Shown here one piece after another: positions 21,881 to 33,230 of a stretch of 64,000 nt of DNA (its first letter is position 1; each line of letters begins with the position of its first letter). The notes under the pieces were generated by a model. It had not been told where the DNA came from, made no database searches, and worked only from the letters and a program-made list of their open reading frames with translations. Position numbers and translations under genes: made by a program. The stretch spans positions 5,157,501 through 5,221,500 of the forward strand of contig WPIO01000020.1 of NCBI GenBank assembly GCA_009760855.2. Direction: 5' to 3'. Source of the stretch: Cristatella mucedo (Eukaryota > Bryozoa > Phylactolaemata > Cristatellidae).

Positions 21881-23364
21881 GCAAAGGAACAACTAAGTGT
21901 CAACGGCATTGACGGTAACGCCCTGATTGTGCTTGGCAATCCCATCATCATTAGAAAGAGTATAGACCAAGAAAAGAACAGGAACAAGCACAAAGTGCTG
22001 AGTTAATTCATGTTTCAGAGGTTCCTGTGATGAACTTGATGAATTCATATGAATACTCTAGAGGCTCCTGCTGAGATAGGACCTGAACCATTGAAATGCA
22101 GTGTCAGTAACGCCCGAGATGAAAGGAGCTGGAAAAAAAATTGGTGATCGATGGTATGAAAAGCTGCCGAAATATCGAGAAAAACCAGCAAAGATACCCT
22201 TTCTAGCCGAAAATTTTAGAAGTTTTGCTCACTGACTTAAAATTAATTTGAAGCCAGTTAAAGTGGTCTTTGGTGATTTCTGGTCTTTGCAGCTCATTCG
22301 CAGGAGTAGCCGTGAGCACAACGGTCTGAAATTTAGGCGATAGGTAAAATGAAAGATGTACACCAATATCCGCTCACTGTTAGTCTCGGCAATGCCAATT
22401 TGCTATCCATTTGTAGCCAAATTAGAGTGAATTTTATAAATTAACCGAACGGTGTAAGCTCTCGGAAAAGCAGGCTGAACACCCTTTGCACAAGGACTCG
22501 TTCTAACAAAGCATTCAGCCCAGTCATTCTGCAGGCGTTTGATCTAGTCGTGTAAGCTATTTCTTTGCAACCTTTTCTGGTTACGTTTTCACCGAAATCC
22601 ACGGAGAAAGACGTTACATTTTCCCCAGAATTTCGAGGCACTCTCGGCGGCAGAGTTTACCCTGACAGGTTAAGTCTTACGCGTACCATCAAATTCTTCT
22701 GAGATGAACCTGTACAACGAGTGCCACTTTGGTGGTATCCAGCAATATACTGAGGGCGATGCTCGCACTGCGGTGGCGGAAAAACGCCAGATGCAAAGAT
22801 GGGCGAGGTGCTCACTGAGCGGCCTTAGGAGCAGGAGCGGCAGTGACATGAGCTTGCAGACATCGTGGCGGCTCCCGTGCTCAAAGCTCGTGCAGCTGAG
22901 CCAGCAAAGGAAACATGCACGAGACGCTCACTGTGCAGGACGAGCATGAGGCGACAGCAGCCGCGGTCCGAAAGGCGACGGGTGCGGGAGTTCAATCCGC
23001 GAAAGGGAACCTGCGCCGGCCAGATTCACCAGTCGGTGCCGGCTAGCGAAGCGTAGAGATTGGTAGGTACTGTATTTTCACGATTACATGTGGCAACAAA
23101 GTATAAGTCATACCCTACGATTGTAGATACGATTTTTTGAAAAAGTACCTAAAAATTATCATATTGCTAAATATATAGCTCGTTTTGTATTAAAATAAGT
23201 TTGCTCAAATCCTGACAGCAATGAAATCGTCATTAACATAACTGCTAATATCTCTATAATCTTCTGAAGCATTGTCAATATCTGATTCGTCACTTTCCTC
23301 AAAAATTGCAGATGGCTACAGATTGCTTGAAATATACATTTTTAGTTTTTGTGCAGTCAGATAG
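21881..23364. other. Left-only segment, no gene recognised
   Basis: Left and right copies stop matching at about 21888/60468 and resume at about 23365/60780. This 1.5 kb has no counterpart. A GC-rich part at 22630-23060 carries 66-82 codon open stretches on both strands, none recognisable. A poly-A run lies near 22132. Confidence 0.45.
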
Positions 23365-23541
23365 TGTAACGTATATTATATTCAAGTTAATGCCACATGA
23401 ACAATTTGAGCAGTCTAGACCGGTACTCAAGGACTTTTTTTTTAATTTTGAAATTTTTTGACTTGCAGTGCACAAGTTGCAGGATTAATTTTTTAATATG
23501 AATCGGAAAAAAGTGTGACTTATCCTCGTAAAAATACTGTA

Positions 23542-23789
23542 TATGCCTCAGAGCTGCAAAACAGCTGGCGGCCTATGCAGCTGGTGGGTTGCCAAGGGCC
23601 TCGCGTCTGCCAGCCTTCGGCAAACGGCTGAGAGGTAGCCAACCATCCTGTGAGAACAGCTGTTCGATAGACGCTATTTTACTGTTATTGCCTGCAGCCG
23701 CGTTTGTGGGCTGTGCTGGTTCCTGTAGTAAACTTAGTTTTATCTCTTGTTTTTGTCGCTGTCTCTCTTTGGACGAATGAGCAGGCATT
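23542..23789. mobile_element. MITE-like 248-bp insertion between TA dinucleotides
   Basis: Present only in the left copy. The right copy reads straight through (AAAAATAGTGTAAAGCCAGG near 60955-60973). The insert starts TATGCCTCAGAGC and ends GAGCAGGCATT, giving a short terminal inverted repeat (ATGCCT/AGGCAT), and is bounded by TA on both sides, as in Tc1/mariner-type targets. It holds 63-71 codon open stretches on both strands that look fortuitous. A deletion in the right copy is the alternative. Confidence 0.4.
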
Positions 23790-24490
23790 TAAGCCGGTAT
23801 GTAGTAACGTTGTTTTACTGCTGCAGCGTTTCTCTTCGCCGGCGGTACGAGTTGATTGTCAGAGTTAGACGGCTAGTCTAGCTTCCGCCTTGTTTCCTAC
23901 CTCTAGATTCTTCGATTTATACGTCACCAATACGGTGGGAGCGGTCCCAGGCTTAGACTGCGTTAACACGGCAGACTTTCCAACTGACAGATGCCTACTT
24001 TCCACATAGCTAACGCGTCAGGATAACTGATTGAGTCCTGCCCGCGATAGATTTGTTGGCCAACTTAGTTCTGCCCACAGCCCTTGCTTTAACCGGGAGG
24101 CTGGTATGAAAGAGGGTTTCCCGGAGATGCCTAGAAAACTCCGTCAGAGATTGAGTTAGCTGCTGTAAACATTATTGTAGACTAATATCAGAAGAATTTA
24201 CAAAAAAAGAAGACACGCATTTTTTAACAAAACAGTTTTACTGGGAAAGAAAGCAATAATACGAAGCGTGGCCTGTTGCGGGTGTGCAGGCGTATAGTGC
24301 TAGGTAACGCGTACCGTTATCGGCTGGTTGGTGTATTTTATTACCAGACCCTACGAAATATTAAATTTATATAAGACTGCAGTATAGGTTACAATGCATA
24401 AGCACTGAGTATTCAATGCCATAATCTGACTGCCGCAATATACTCGCGCCTGAGAGCGACAGCCATTTCCATTTCGGTCAGAGCGTGAAC

Positions 24491-24570
24491 TTAGCGAGCC
24501 CCGGGATTTTGATTGGTAGACTGGACCAACTTAGCGAGCCCCGGGATTTTGATTGGTAGACTGGACCAAC
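24491..24570. repeat. Perfect 40-bp tandem duplication
   Basis: Bases 24491-24530 and 24531-24570 are identical (begin TTAGCGAGCCCCGGG, end GACTGGACCAAC). The right copy has a single diverged unit near 61690. Perfect identity next to diverged sequence marks it as recent. Confidence 0.95.
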
Positions 24571-24614
24571 AATGAGCCAAAATGTGTGACAGATTTTCCT
24601 TCTGAAGAGTCTGC

Positions 24615-24715
24615 AGACTTAAAAATAATAAAAATACACACATAAATAAATACATACGCTATATCATGCTCAGAGAACTCAATCTATTTTGAGGAACTCT
24701 ACATAAGCTTCAAAA
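24615..24715 (-). mobile_element. LINE-I/SINE-II type 3' tail, minus strand
   Basis: On the minus strand: TATGTAGAGTTCCTCAAAAT, then AGATTGAGTTCTCTGAG, then a TA-rich end. This matches the LINE-I 3' end (GCGCCTAGAGAGAGATTAAG). The same fragment is at 61770-61865 in the right copy. Confidence 0.5.
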
Positions 24716-26719
24716 GAAGTGCGGTCGAATTGTTGGCTCATTCCATAAATGTTGTGATGTATTGTGACATAGCCCACATCTGTAGATAATCTGTCCGAAA
24801 TCTGTGAGAAAGTCTGCCTTGTAGTAGCATCAAATCTGCGTTTACTCGGCAGACTGTCCTCCTGACGGAAGGCAATTTTTCGCCCAGTTAGGAACTTTAC
24901 AGGACAGAGTTAGTCTGCCCCCGGACAGGTTTGATGGCCGACTTTGTCCCGCCATCATTGTCCTCTGATCCGGGAGGCTGGTATGAAAGCGGGTTTCTTC
25001 GGAGACGCCAAGCCAACTCCAACAGAATTTGAATTCGCCGCTGTTGTCACCATTGCAGAGAAGTTGGCAAAAAATATACCTACCCAGAGATAAGCATGTT
25101 AAAAATGTTTTTAGGGAAAGGAAGATGTACCAAGTAACGTGCACCGCTGCGGTTGTATGGGTGTATAGCTCTAAGTAATATTCGCCGTGAATGGTTCGCT
25201 GGTGAATTTAAGAAATAGGCGCACTGAATAGTTCATGTAGAAAGACTGAAGCATCGGTTACAAAGCTCAAGCATCCCATATTCAACGACTAGCCAAGACC
25301 GCCTCAATATGCTCAAACCTGCGAGAGTCGGCTATTTCTATTTTGAACGCAGGGTGTACGTGACGAGTCCCGGAGTTTTGGTTGGTCGGCTGGACCAACG
25401 AGGAGCCAAAGATTTGGTACACAATCGTTTTGGTGATCCTGCAGACTTGGCTCCTCCCACAAACTATCGCAAGTTATGATGACGTAGTGGCAAAAGATGT
25501 GTGCAGTCTGTACTAAATCTATGGTAAAGTCTGCGGTTTAAACGCAGCTTTAACGAAATATCGACAATGACTCATTAGCCAAACCCGATTTTACCTTTTC
25601 GGCCGAGACTCAAGTGAAACTTAGCTAGTGATCAATCGTAGACGACATTCTAGCCACGCCTACTACGCAGCTATGGTGGAGCAGCCGACGACCTGACCGG
25701 CGAAATCATCGTTGCGCTCCACGCCAGTCCCGGCTTATGGGACAAACTCGGAGCTCAAAAATTGGATTTGGAGGCGATGAGTGACAAAAGCCTTAGCCGA
25801 AAGTTTTCATTCTATCGTAGTTCAGTTGGCTAAGCTTGGCCTTAGAGAAAGGCTGCAGCTACCCCATGAGCGGTCAGTGGGTGGAGCGAGTAGGAAGCAA
25901 GACCTTACGCCAGACTGCTGCATAAATCTCTTACAACGTGGAGTGCCAGGCTAAGAATCTAGAAGGAAGGAAGCAGATAGGAAGCAACACTCAGCGTCTA
26001 AACCAGGCTTTAATCGTTCTTACATGCAGCCAGTCCGTCGTACAGTGAGAGTTGGATGATGCACAGAAGGTTATTGGGTAGCATCGGGCATTTGCCTGTT
26101 AGACCAGGACTGGCGAGACGTAAAGCAAGGATTTTGATCGTAGGACGCTGACTTATGAGCATCGTTTCATGGGCGCTGCTTGAGTTCCAGGAAAGTACGT
26201 GAGATATTTGCCGCTGAAAGTGCATGATCTATATATGAAAATGCAGCTTTTCGAAAGGTATTAGGACTCCATCCGCTATATCCATTATAGACATTTTTAC
26301 TTGGTAAGTAAAACTCTATTCGCTGAAGCAAAATCTTTTTACAAGGCCTGTACTCGTCAAAGCACACTCTCTTAAGGAATCTCGGATATTTCGTTAAGTT
26401 TCATAGTCGTACAGGGTCTTTGCCTTTCACTACAGCTAAAATTGTTTAAAAATTTGGACTCTCTCAAAACGGATGAAAATTCGAGTGCATGTTCATTGTA
26501 ATAACTATAGTATTGAGGTCTACATTGCACTCCCTGGGAAGTAAATTGGTATCCGAGAGCTTGATCACTTTTAAACAGTTAAAATTATCCGAAATTTGAA
26601 GTGTGCCATTGGTCGTTTGGGATTAATGCAACTGATTTTGCTGTAACAACACTATAGGGATGAAATTTGTATGCATTCGCGACAGACTTCGCTTCCGTCT
26701 AAAATTGTTAGACGTCTTA

Positions 26720-26797
26720 GCAGCCTCCAACTTCAGGATTCGAACCCACAAACTGGTCGCAAGAAGTGTGCATTTTACTCTTGGGCTAACGCTGCCG
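26720..26797 (-). mobile_element. SINE-III, tRNA-like head, minus strand
   Basis: On the minus strand: GGCAGCGTTAGCCCAAGAGTA (A box TAGCCCAAGAG within it) and GTGGGTTCGAATCCTG with a perfect B box GGTTCGAATCC. Box spacing is like a tRNA. The acceptor and T stems do not pair well, so it is a tRNA-derived SINE head or tRNA pseudogene rather than a working tRNA gene. Different from SINE-I and SINE-II. Confidence 0.6.
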
Positions 26798-27475
26798 CAA
26801 GCCCGCAGGCGTCCTGCTATATGGACTCTTGTCGAATCACCTTTCGAAAGGACTTCGCCAAGAGCGCATGCGTCTAGCAAGCTTGGCTCCGACACAATCG
26901 CCACGTGAGGAGCTACAGAGTCGAGCCGCCCAGCCGCTCTAGAAGGTTAAAAACGGAAAAACTCTTAACCGAGAGGAGCCAACGTGCCGCGTCCGTAATC
27001 TTAAGGTTTTTCTGCGAGCTCTTCCTCAGCAGTAACGTCAGAAAGTGTGTCCGATGTACCTTCTTAATGCACAATTGATGTTGTTCCACGCCAGCTACCT
27101 CTCTGGAAACTCTTGGCAAGTAAAGGGTGGGCGGGATGCTCACCTGTCCAGTTGAGGCCACACAGTACACCCCTCAGAACACCAACCTTAGAAGTTATGG
27201 TGTGACGCAACCAAATACGGTTAATCGTCACGCGTGACGTGGCCTCCGTATCTCTTGATACTGGCGTTATCTAGATATCTGTGCTTCTTTTAGGTAAGGT
27301 ATTTGAACTCTTATAGGGCAGTGGGCTTTCCATTCGAATTAGTTCCGGTGAGAGAGATAAAGCTGAATACCTGCCGATGGGGTATTCTTTAAAAGTCTAC
27401 ATGGACGATGCAAATCATTTCTTATAACACTATTGCACAGAAATACGAATAGATTGCAAGCATTAGCTGTAGAAT
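26798..27475. other. Unassigned sequence
   Basis: Lies after block F. Open stretches of 82-93 codons overlap on both strands near 26620-26910 and are mutually exclusive shadows without a recognised family. No other feature seen. Confidence 0.45.
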
Positions 27476-27507
<32 letters not shown>

Positions 27508-27606
27508 ATTATATATATATATATACAGCTATACTGCCATATATTGCATTATATTGCAGAATATATTGCTATATTGCTATAGATGGCAGAGATTAGCTTT
27601 ATAATT

Positions 27607-27668
<62 letters not shown>
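27476..27668. repeat. (TA)n / (CA)n microsatellite cluster
   Basis: TA runs at about 27476-27530, a CA run at about 27605-27629 and a long TA run to about 27668, separated by ATATTGC-rich sequence. Confidence 0.92.
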
Positions 27669-27670
<2 letters not shown>

Positions 27671-27969
27671 ACCATTCATGATTATCACCTATACCTTTCA
27701 GTGAGCTACCTAATAGCCCTGCAAGAAATCTTGCCAATGCAGTTGGGTAATCTATCGATCGATGTATTTTTACTTTTTACAGTTTTTAACTGATGGCCAG
27801 TGGAGAAGGTATAAATGTAGGGAGAGAATTTCTGAGCAAGTCCTTCTATTAAACAGAGATTACGTGCATGCTTAAAAAACATCCAGCTTGCTTGTCCGAT
27901 TGGAAAGATTGGTAGACAGCTGCTCAAATTCTGGGCTTTGAAAGTTGCAAAATGAGGTTATTTACTTAG
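27669..27969. other. Unassigned sequence
   Basis: Nothing recognised; one 73-codon minus-strand open stretch (27706-27927) without similarity. Confidence 0.4.
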
Positions 27970-28300
27970 TGAGCCATTAAGGTGCGATAGGTGAGGCAGT
28001 TGTTTTTAACGACCTCGGCTCCAAGGTCACGGGTCGGCATCCTATAGTTTCCAATCCTTTATTGCTACTGCAAGCAGTTTTGACAGCTGTAAATGATCTT
28101 GTACAATACCATAAATCCTTAGGAGACCATGCCGTTCGTATGCTCCCAAGGCCTGGAATTCACTCCTGACCGTCGTCACATCTCCTGACTTGTCCACATT
28201 AAAAAAGGAACGAAAAACAATGCATCTAGTTATGACACCATTTAGTAGGTCCCTGTAAGTCGTCCTTGCGAGTCTGAAAAGCTTCTGCATGCTGCTAGTT
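27970..28300 (+). mobile_element. SINE-I fused to or abutting a LINE-I fragment
   Basis: 27970-28085 has the SINE-I head, GTGAGGCAGTTGTTTTTAAC and GGTCACGGGTCGGCATCC (decayed B box), and its body CAATCCTTTATTGCTACTGC. From about 28115 the LINE-I C-terminal coding region follows in the same orientation: TAGGAGACCATGCCGTTCG, CGTATGCTCCCAAGGCCTGG, then ACACCATTTAGTAGGTCCCT, encoding the diverged 'WNSLP...LTTFKRNLKTHL' region. The join is in the middle of both elements. It may be a nested insertion or a chimera formed during reverse transcription. Confidence 0.65.
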
Positions 28301-28479
28301 GGAGGTCATTATACTGTTCCCGCACTCAGCTTTGGGATTACTTACCTTTATCGTGAAGTAGAAATGCTGCGGCCGAAGGCCTACCTTTCAATGCCCCATG
28401 AGGTTATCTCTCGTGTCTAGGACCAGAAGGTCCACTTTTACTAGGTGCCAGGCCACGGCTGCATTGCAATTTGAATACT
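28301..28479. other. Unassigned sequence before block B'
   Basis: No feature recognised. Confidence 0.4.
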
Positions 28480-31400
28480 AAATCAATGTGCCAACCTTAT
28501 CGGAGTTTATTATTACTCTGAGTACTCAATTTTTACATGACCTACTATGTATGTTATCTTCACTACTGATTTTGGCATCTTTATTGCAGTTCTCAGCATG
28601 TCGTTTACAGGCTTCGGCGTCTTTGCCAAGTGGTCTGCTGTTGCTAGGCCCGTCTAGTTGCAGCACTTAGCTCAGCTGAGTGTGTCAAGGCTTTGGTACT
28701 CACACTCAGCACTGGCCATTGCCACAAGTCACATTCTTACTGACAAATTTATTACATTGAGTTTGGTTTATCAATGCTATCATACACTGTAACTAACTAC
28801 ACCTTAGTTGCAAGGCAAACATATGTGTCGACTCGGCCGACATTTATTATAGAGTTTGTCCAGCTGAATTACTCTTCCAGGTGCTAAATGTGCCACCAAG
28901 CAAGGTTCAAACTTGGCTTTCCCTTCAGTAAGTATACCAATAGTCATGTATTAATCCCTATTGTTTTTCGATTAAATACTACCCAGTCGATCTGAATTCT
29001 TGTGCACCAAATGTTAATTGACTTGACAGTTGAAGGCTTTCTTAAGGTGGTATTGCACTTGCTTAATACCACTATTACTTAGGTTACAATTAATATCATC
29101 CTGTCGGAATTTTAAGCTCTTCGATAAACGAATACAGAAGCTAACAACCCAATTTTTATCGGACATTTGGCTTGTGAAGAAGAACTGGACATGCACTACC
29201 CCATAGTAGTGGCCGAGATGCTCGACCAAAGTCTACTTAAAATCTTGGTATGGATTTTCTACATGCTGTCAAGGTCAATCGCTGGACGTGGCTATGCTAG
29301 CAATGCTGCTGTTGCAAGTTTTCTTTGCCAAGGATCGATTAAGCTGACGAGGCTGGCAGCTTCCTAATGACCGATTCCGGAATCTATATTGCAGTTCTTA
29401 CCATCTCGGTTGCTTATTTTGACGTTTCGACCCAGTTTTTTGGCCGTTGCAAGGCAGGTCCAGTTGCACCTCCTAGGTAAGCTGACAGTGTTAAAGCTCT
29501 GGTGCTCACACTCAGCATCGGCTTTCGCAGGCTGCTGTGAGCCTGCTGGCATGAAGATGCATGCCCAACCGTTTGGACATGCTAAATGTTCCTCTCGCTC
29601 ACTTGAAGTAGCTTAGTGACATTTTTACTGCCAAGGTTATGATGACGCCTTTGGTTTATCAATATTATCAGACACATTAGCTTACTACACCTTGGCTGCC
29701 AGGCATTCCTCATGCTGTAAATTTGGCAGACATTTATTTGAGAGCATGTCCTGCAGAATTACTCTTCTAGGTATCAAATGTGTCAGCAATTAAGGTCCAT
29801 TCTTGGCTGCCCCTGCAACAGGTATGAAAATAGCCATGTATGACCCCTTCTCGTTTTGCGATCAATTACACCCGGTCGATCTGAATTCTAGTGCACCAAA
29901 TGTTAATATCCTCGACAAAAAAGGCTTTTTGATGGTGGTATTGCACTTGTTGAATGCCACTGTTACTCAAGTTACCATTTTTATGATCTTTGTCGGGACT
30001 GTAAGCTCATCGAGATGCAAAGACGGAGTCGAGCTACTCAATATTTTTGGGAAGCTTGGCTTGTAAAGGAGAACCGGATATGCACTCCCTATAATGATCT
30101 CAGAGATGCTCGACCAAAGTCTACCAAAAAATAATGCGTGCGTTTTCTACAAGATCCCAAGGTCAATCGCTGGACGTGGCAAGGGTAGAAATGCTGCAGT
30201 CACAAGTTCAGCTTGCCAAAATTTGATTAAGCTGAGTATTCTTGAAGCTTCTTGATGATCGATTTCGGTATCGAGATTGCAGACCTTAGCATGCCGGTTG
30301 CAGACTTTGGCATCTCGGCCTAGCGGTCGACTGTTGCAAGGCAGGTCTAGTTGGGGAACCTAGCTTCAGTGAAAGTGATAAAGCTTTGGCGCTCACACTT
30401 AGCATCTCCTTTCGCTGGCGGCTGTGAGCGTGCTGGCACGAATATGCATTGCAAACATTGTGGGCTTGCTAAATCTTCCTCTTGCTGACTTGATTTAGCT
30501 TAGTCACGTTGTTACTGACAAGATATGATGATAAATTTGGTGAATCAAGATTATGAGACACTTTAAGTAACCACATCCTTGTTTAAAGGCATGCCCTATG
30601 CTGTCAATTTTGCCGAGATTTATTTGAGAGTAGACCCTATGGAATTACTTTTCCAGATACTTGATGTGTCACTAAACAAGGTTCATGCTCGGCTGCCTTT
30701 TCAACCAACAGTTAATAGTCGTGTATGAACCCCTATCTTTTTTTAATAAACTACTAGCTAATCGATTTTTTTGTGTTGCTGCCAACATTGGTTGCCTTGA
30801 GAGAGATTAGGCTGCGTGAGGACGTTCTTCCTGCTGCTTAATTGAAACTTTTATTTAGGCTGTCGTAATTGCACACCTTTCAGAATCATAAGCCCTCCGA
30901 TAAGGGAATAGGCTCATTATTTTCCCATTATTTATTGGAAGGTTGGCTTGTAAAGTTTAACTGGAACGACAGTACTTATAGTGGTGGCATAGATGCAAGA
31001 CCAAAGTCAACTTAAAATCTATGTATGCGTTTTGTACGAGCTATCAAGATCAATCGCTGGACATGGCGATGCTGGCTACGTTGCTGCACCAAGTTCTGCT
31101 TGCCAAGGTTTGAGTAAGCTGAGTAGGCTTGAAGCTTCTCGATTACTGATTTTGGCTTCTAGATTGTAGATCTTGGCATCTTGATTGTAGACTCTGGCTT
31201 CTCGGCCGAATTGTCGGCCGTTGCTTGACACGTCTAGTTGCAGAACCTAGCTCAGAGGAGAGTGTTAAAGCTGTGGTGTTAACATTCAGCACCTGCTTTC
31301 GCAGGCTGCTGTGAGCCTGCTTGTGTGAACATGCATTAACTGCTTAACCGTGTGGACTTGCTAAATGTTCAAGTTAATGACTTGAAGTAGCTTAGTCGGA

Positions 31401-33230
31401 TTTTTACTCACCAAGTTATTGGAAGGACTTTGGTTTATCAATGTAACCAGACACTTTAGGTAACGGCACATTCATTGTAAGGCAAGCCCATGCTGTCAAC
31501 TCTTCTGAAATTGATTGTAGAGGTTGTCCTTCGGAATTACTCGCCTACATACTAAATGTGGCATCAACTAAGATCCATGCTTGGTAGCGCCTTCAACAAG
31601 TATGAAAATAGTCGTTTATGAACCCCAATCGTTTTATAGATTGACTACTATCAGTCGAACTGAAATCTCGTGCAGCTATCGCCAATTGCCTTGACAGAAG
31701 AAATGTGTCTGAGGGTGGTTTTGCACTTGTTGAATACCACTATTGCGTAAGTTACGATTATTATAATCCTTATCAGGATTGTAAGCTCTTCGATAAGCAA
31801 AGACGGAGACGAACTGCCAAATATTTTTCGGGAGTGAAGTTGAACTGGACATGCACTGACCAAAGTGATGCGATAGATGCTTGCCCAAAGTCAGCTTGAA
31901 ACGTATGTCTGTGTTTTCTGCATGCTGCCAAGGTCAATCGCTGCTTCACAATTACCGATTTCAGTGTCTATATTGTGAATCTTAGCATCTCGGTTCCAGA
32001 CTTTGACATCTCGACCGAGTGGTAGGCCATCGATAGGCAGGTCTAGTAGCAGCACCTAGCTCAGCTGAGAGTGTTAATGCTCTGGTGCTCCCATTCAGCA
32101 CTGGCTTTCGCAGGGTCTTGTGAGTGTGCTGTATGAACATGCATGCCAAACCGTGTGGACTAACTAATGTTCCTATGTTCTATGTTCCTCTTGCTGACTT
32201 GAAGTAGCTTAGTCAAAATCTTACTGACAAAATTATTACGATGACTTTGATTTATCAATATCATCTGACACTTTAACTAACTAAACCTTAGTTGCAAGGC
32301 ATGGCCCATGCTGTCATTTTTGCCGACATTTATTGAAAAATGTGTCCTGTGGAATTACTCTTTCAGGTATCTCAAGTGTCGCTTAACAATGTCCATGCCT
32401 GGCTGCTCCTTCAACAAGTAGGAAATACCGTTGTCGTAATTGCAATCCTTGTCAGAATTATAAGCTCTTCGATAAGGGGATAGGCTCTTTAACTACCCAA
32501 TATTTTTTACAACCGGTCAAGGTAAATCGCTGGTCGTTGTTATGCTGGCAGTGCTTTTGTTTCAAGTTCTGCATGTTAAAGGTCAATTAAGCTGAGTAGG
32601 ATTGCTGCATCTTAATTACCGATTTCGGCATCTAGAAACCCCAATGAAGTAGCTCGGTTGCATATTGTGGCGTCTTGGCCGAGTTTACGGCCGTTGCTAG
32701 GCAGGTCTGGTGGGTGCACCTAGCTCAGCTGCAAGTGACAATGCGCCTGTGATCACACTTAGCACCAGCTTTTCCAGACGGCAGGGAGCATGCTGGCAGG
32801 AGTGTGCTTGCCCAACCGTGTGAACATGCACAATTTTCCTGTAGATGACATGAATTATAATTGTCAAATTCTTACAAAGTTATGACAACTTGACCGACAT
32901 GTATTTGAGAGTTCATTCTGCATTATCACTACTGTAAATACTTCAATTGTCACTAATCACGGTCCAATAGGGGCCGTGACATCGAACTGTACGAAAATAG
33001 TCATGCATGAACCTCTATTGCTTCCTGGTCGTCTACTAAACAGTCAATTTCATTCGTTTCCCCCGCAAATGCCTATTGCCTTTTTAGAGATAAGGCGTTC
33101 TGAAGGTGCCCTTACAGTGTAATCATAACAATATCACTTATATCATCACCATTAAAACTGGCATCAGAGTTAAAGGCTACACGGTGAGGGTGGCTGCACA
33201 TTGCTTACTTAGTATTCGTTCGGAAGCTTG
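28480..33230. repeat. Block B': tandem array of about six 0.66-0.89 kb units
   Basis: The anchor corresponding to CATCTCGGCCGAGTGG lies at about 28619, 29423, 30311, 31199, 32007 and 32671, spacings 804, 888, 888, 808 and 664 bp. Each unit repeats the same order of segments: AGCTCAGCTGAGAGTG, TTTCGCAGGCTGCTGTGAGC, ATGCATGCCCAACCGTGTGG, GGAATTACTCTTCCAGGTA, CAACAGGTATGAAAATAG, AGTCGATCTGAATTC, TATTGCACTTGTTGAATACC, GCTTGGCTTGTAAAG, then TCAAGGTCAATCGCTGGACG. Units are strongly diverged. No open frame longer than about 90 codons is conserved from unit to unit. The left block has a single unit (2240-2930). Confidence 0.8.

Larger units (their letters stand above)
23365..26660. repeat. Block F, left copy, with internal ~0.87 kb tandem duplication
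   Basis: It aligns with 60780-64000. Inside it, two diverged subunits start near 24093 and 24968, both with GGGAGGCTGGTATGAAAG followed by GGGTTTC and ending in a GGTTGGTCGGCTGGACCAAC-like segment and GGCTCCTCCCACA. The right copy has both subunits too (about 61270 and 62130), so this tandem duplication is older than the block duplication. Short open stretches such as 24842-25144 on the minus strand are not kept intact in the sister subunit or copy. No gene was identified. Confidence 0.75.

Noticed and set aside
22704-23056. GC-rich overlapping frames as a possible exon
   Set aside because: Two frames overlap on one strand with Arg/Ser-rich products, no recognisable domain, no counterpart in the right copy and no clear splice context.
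26720-26797. Functional tRNA gene
   Set aside because: A and B boxes are present but the acceptor and T stems do not pair properly; better read as a SINE head.
28480-33230. CRISPR-like or minisatellite array
   Set aside because: Units are 0.66-0.89 kb and diverged over their full length, with no short identical repeats separated by unique spacers.
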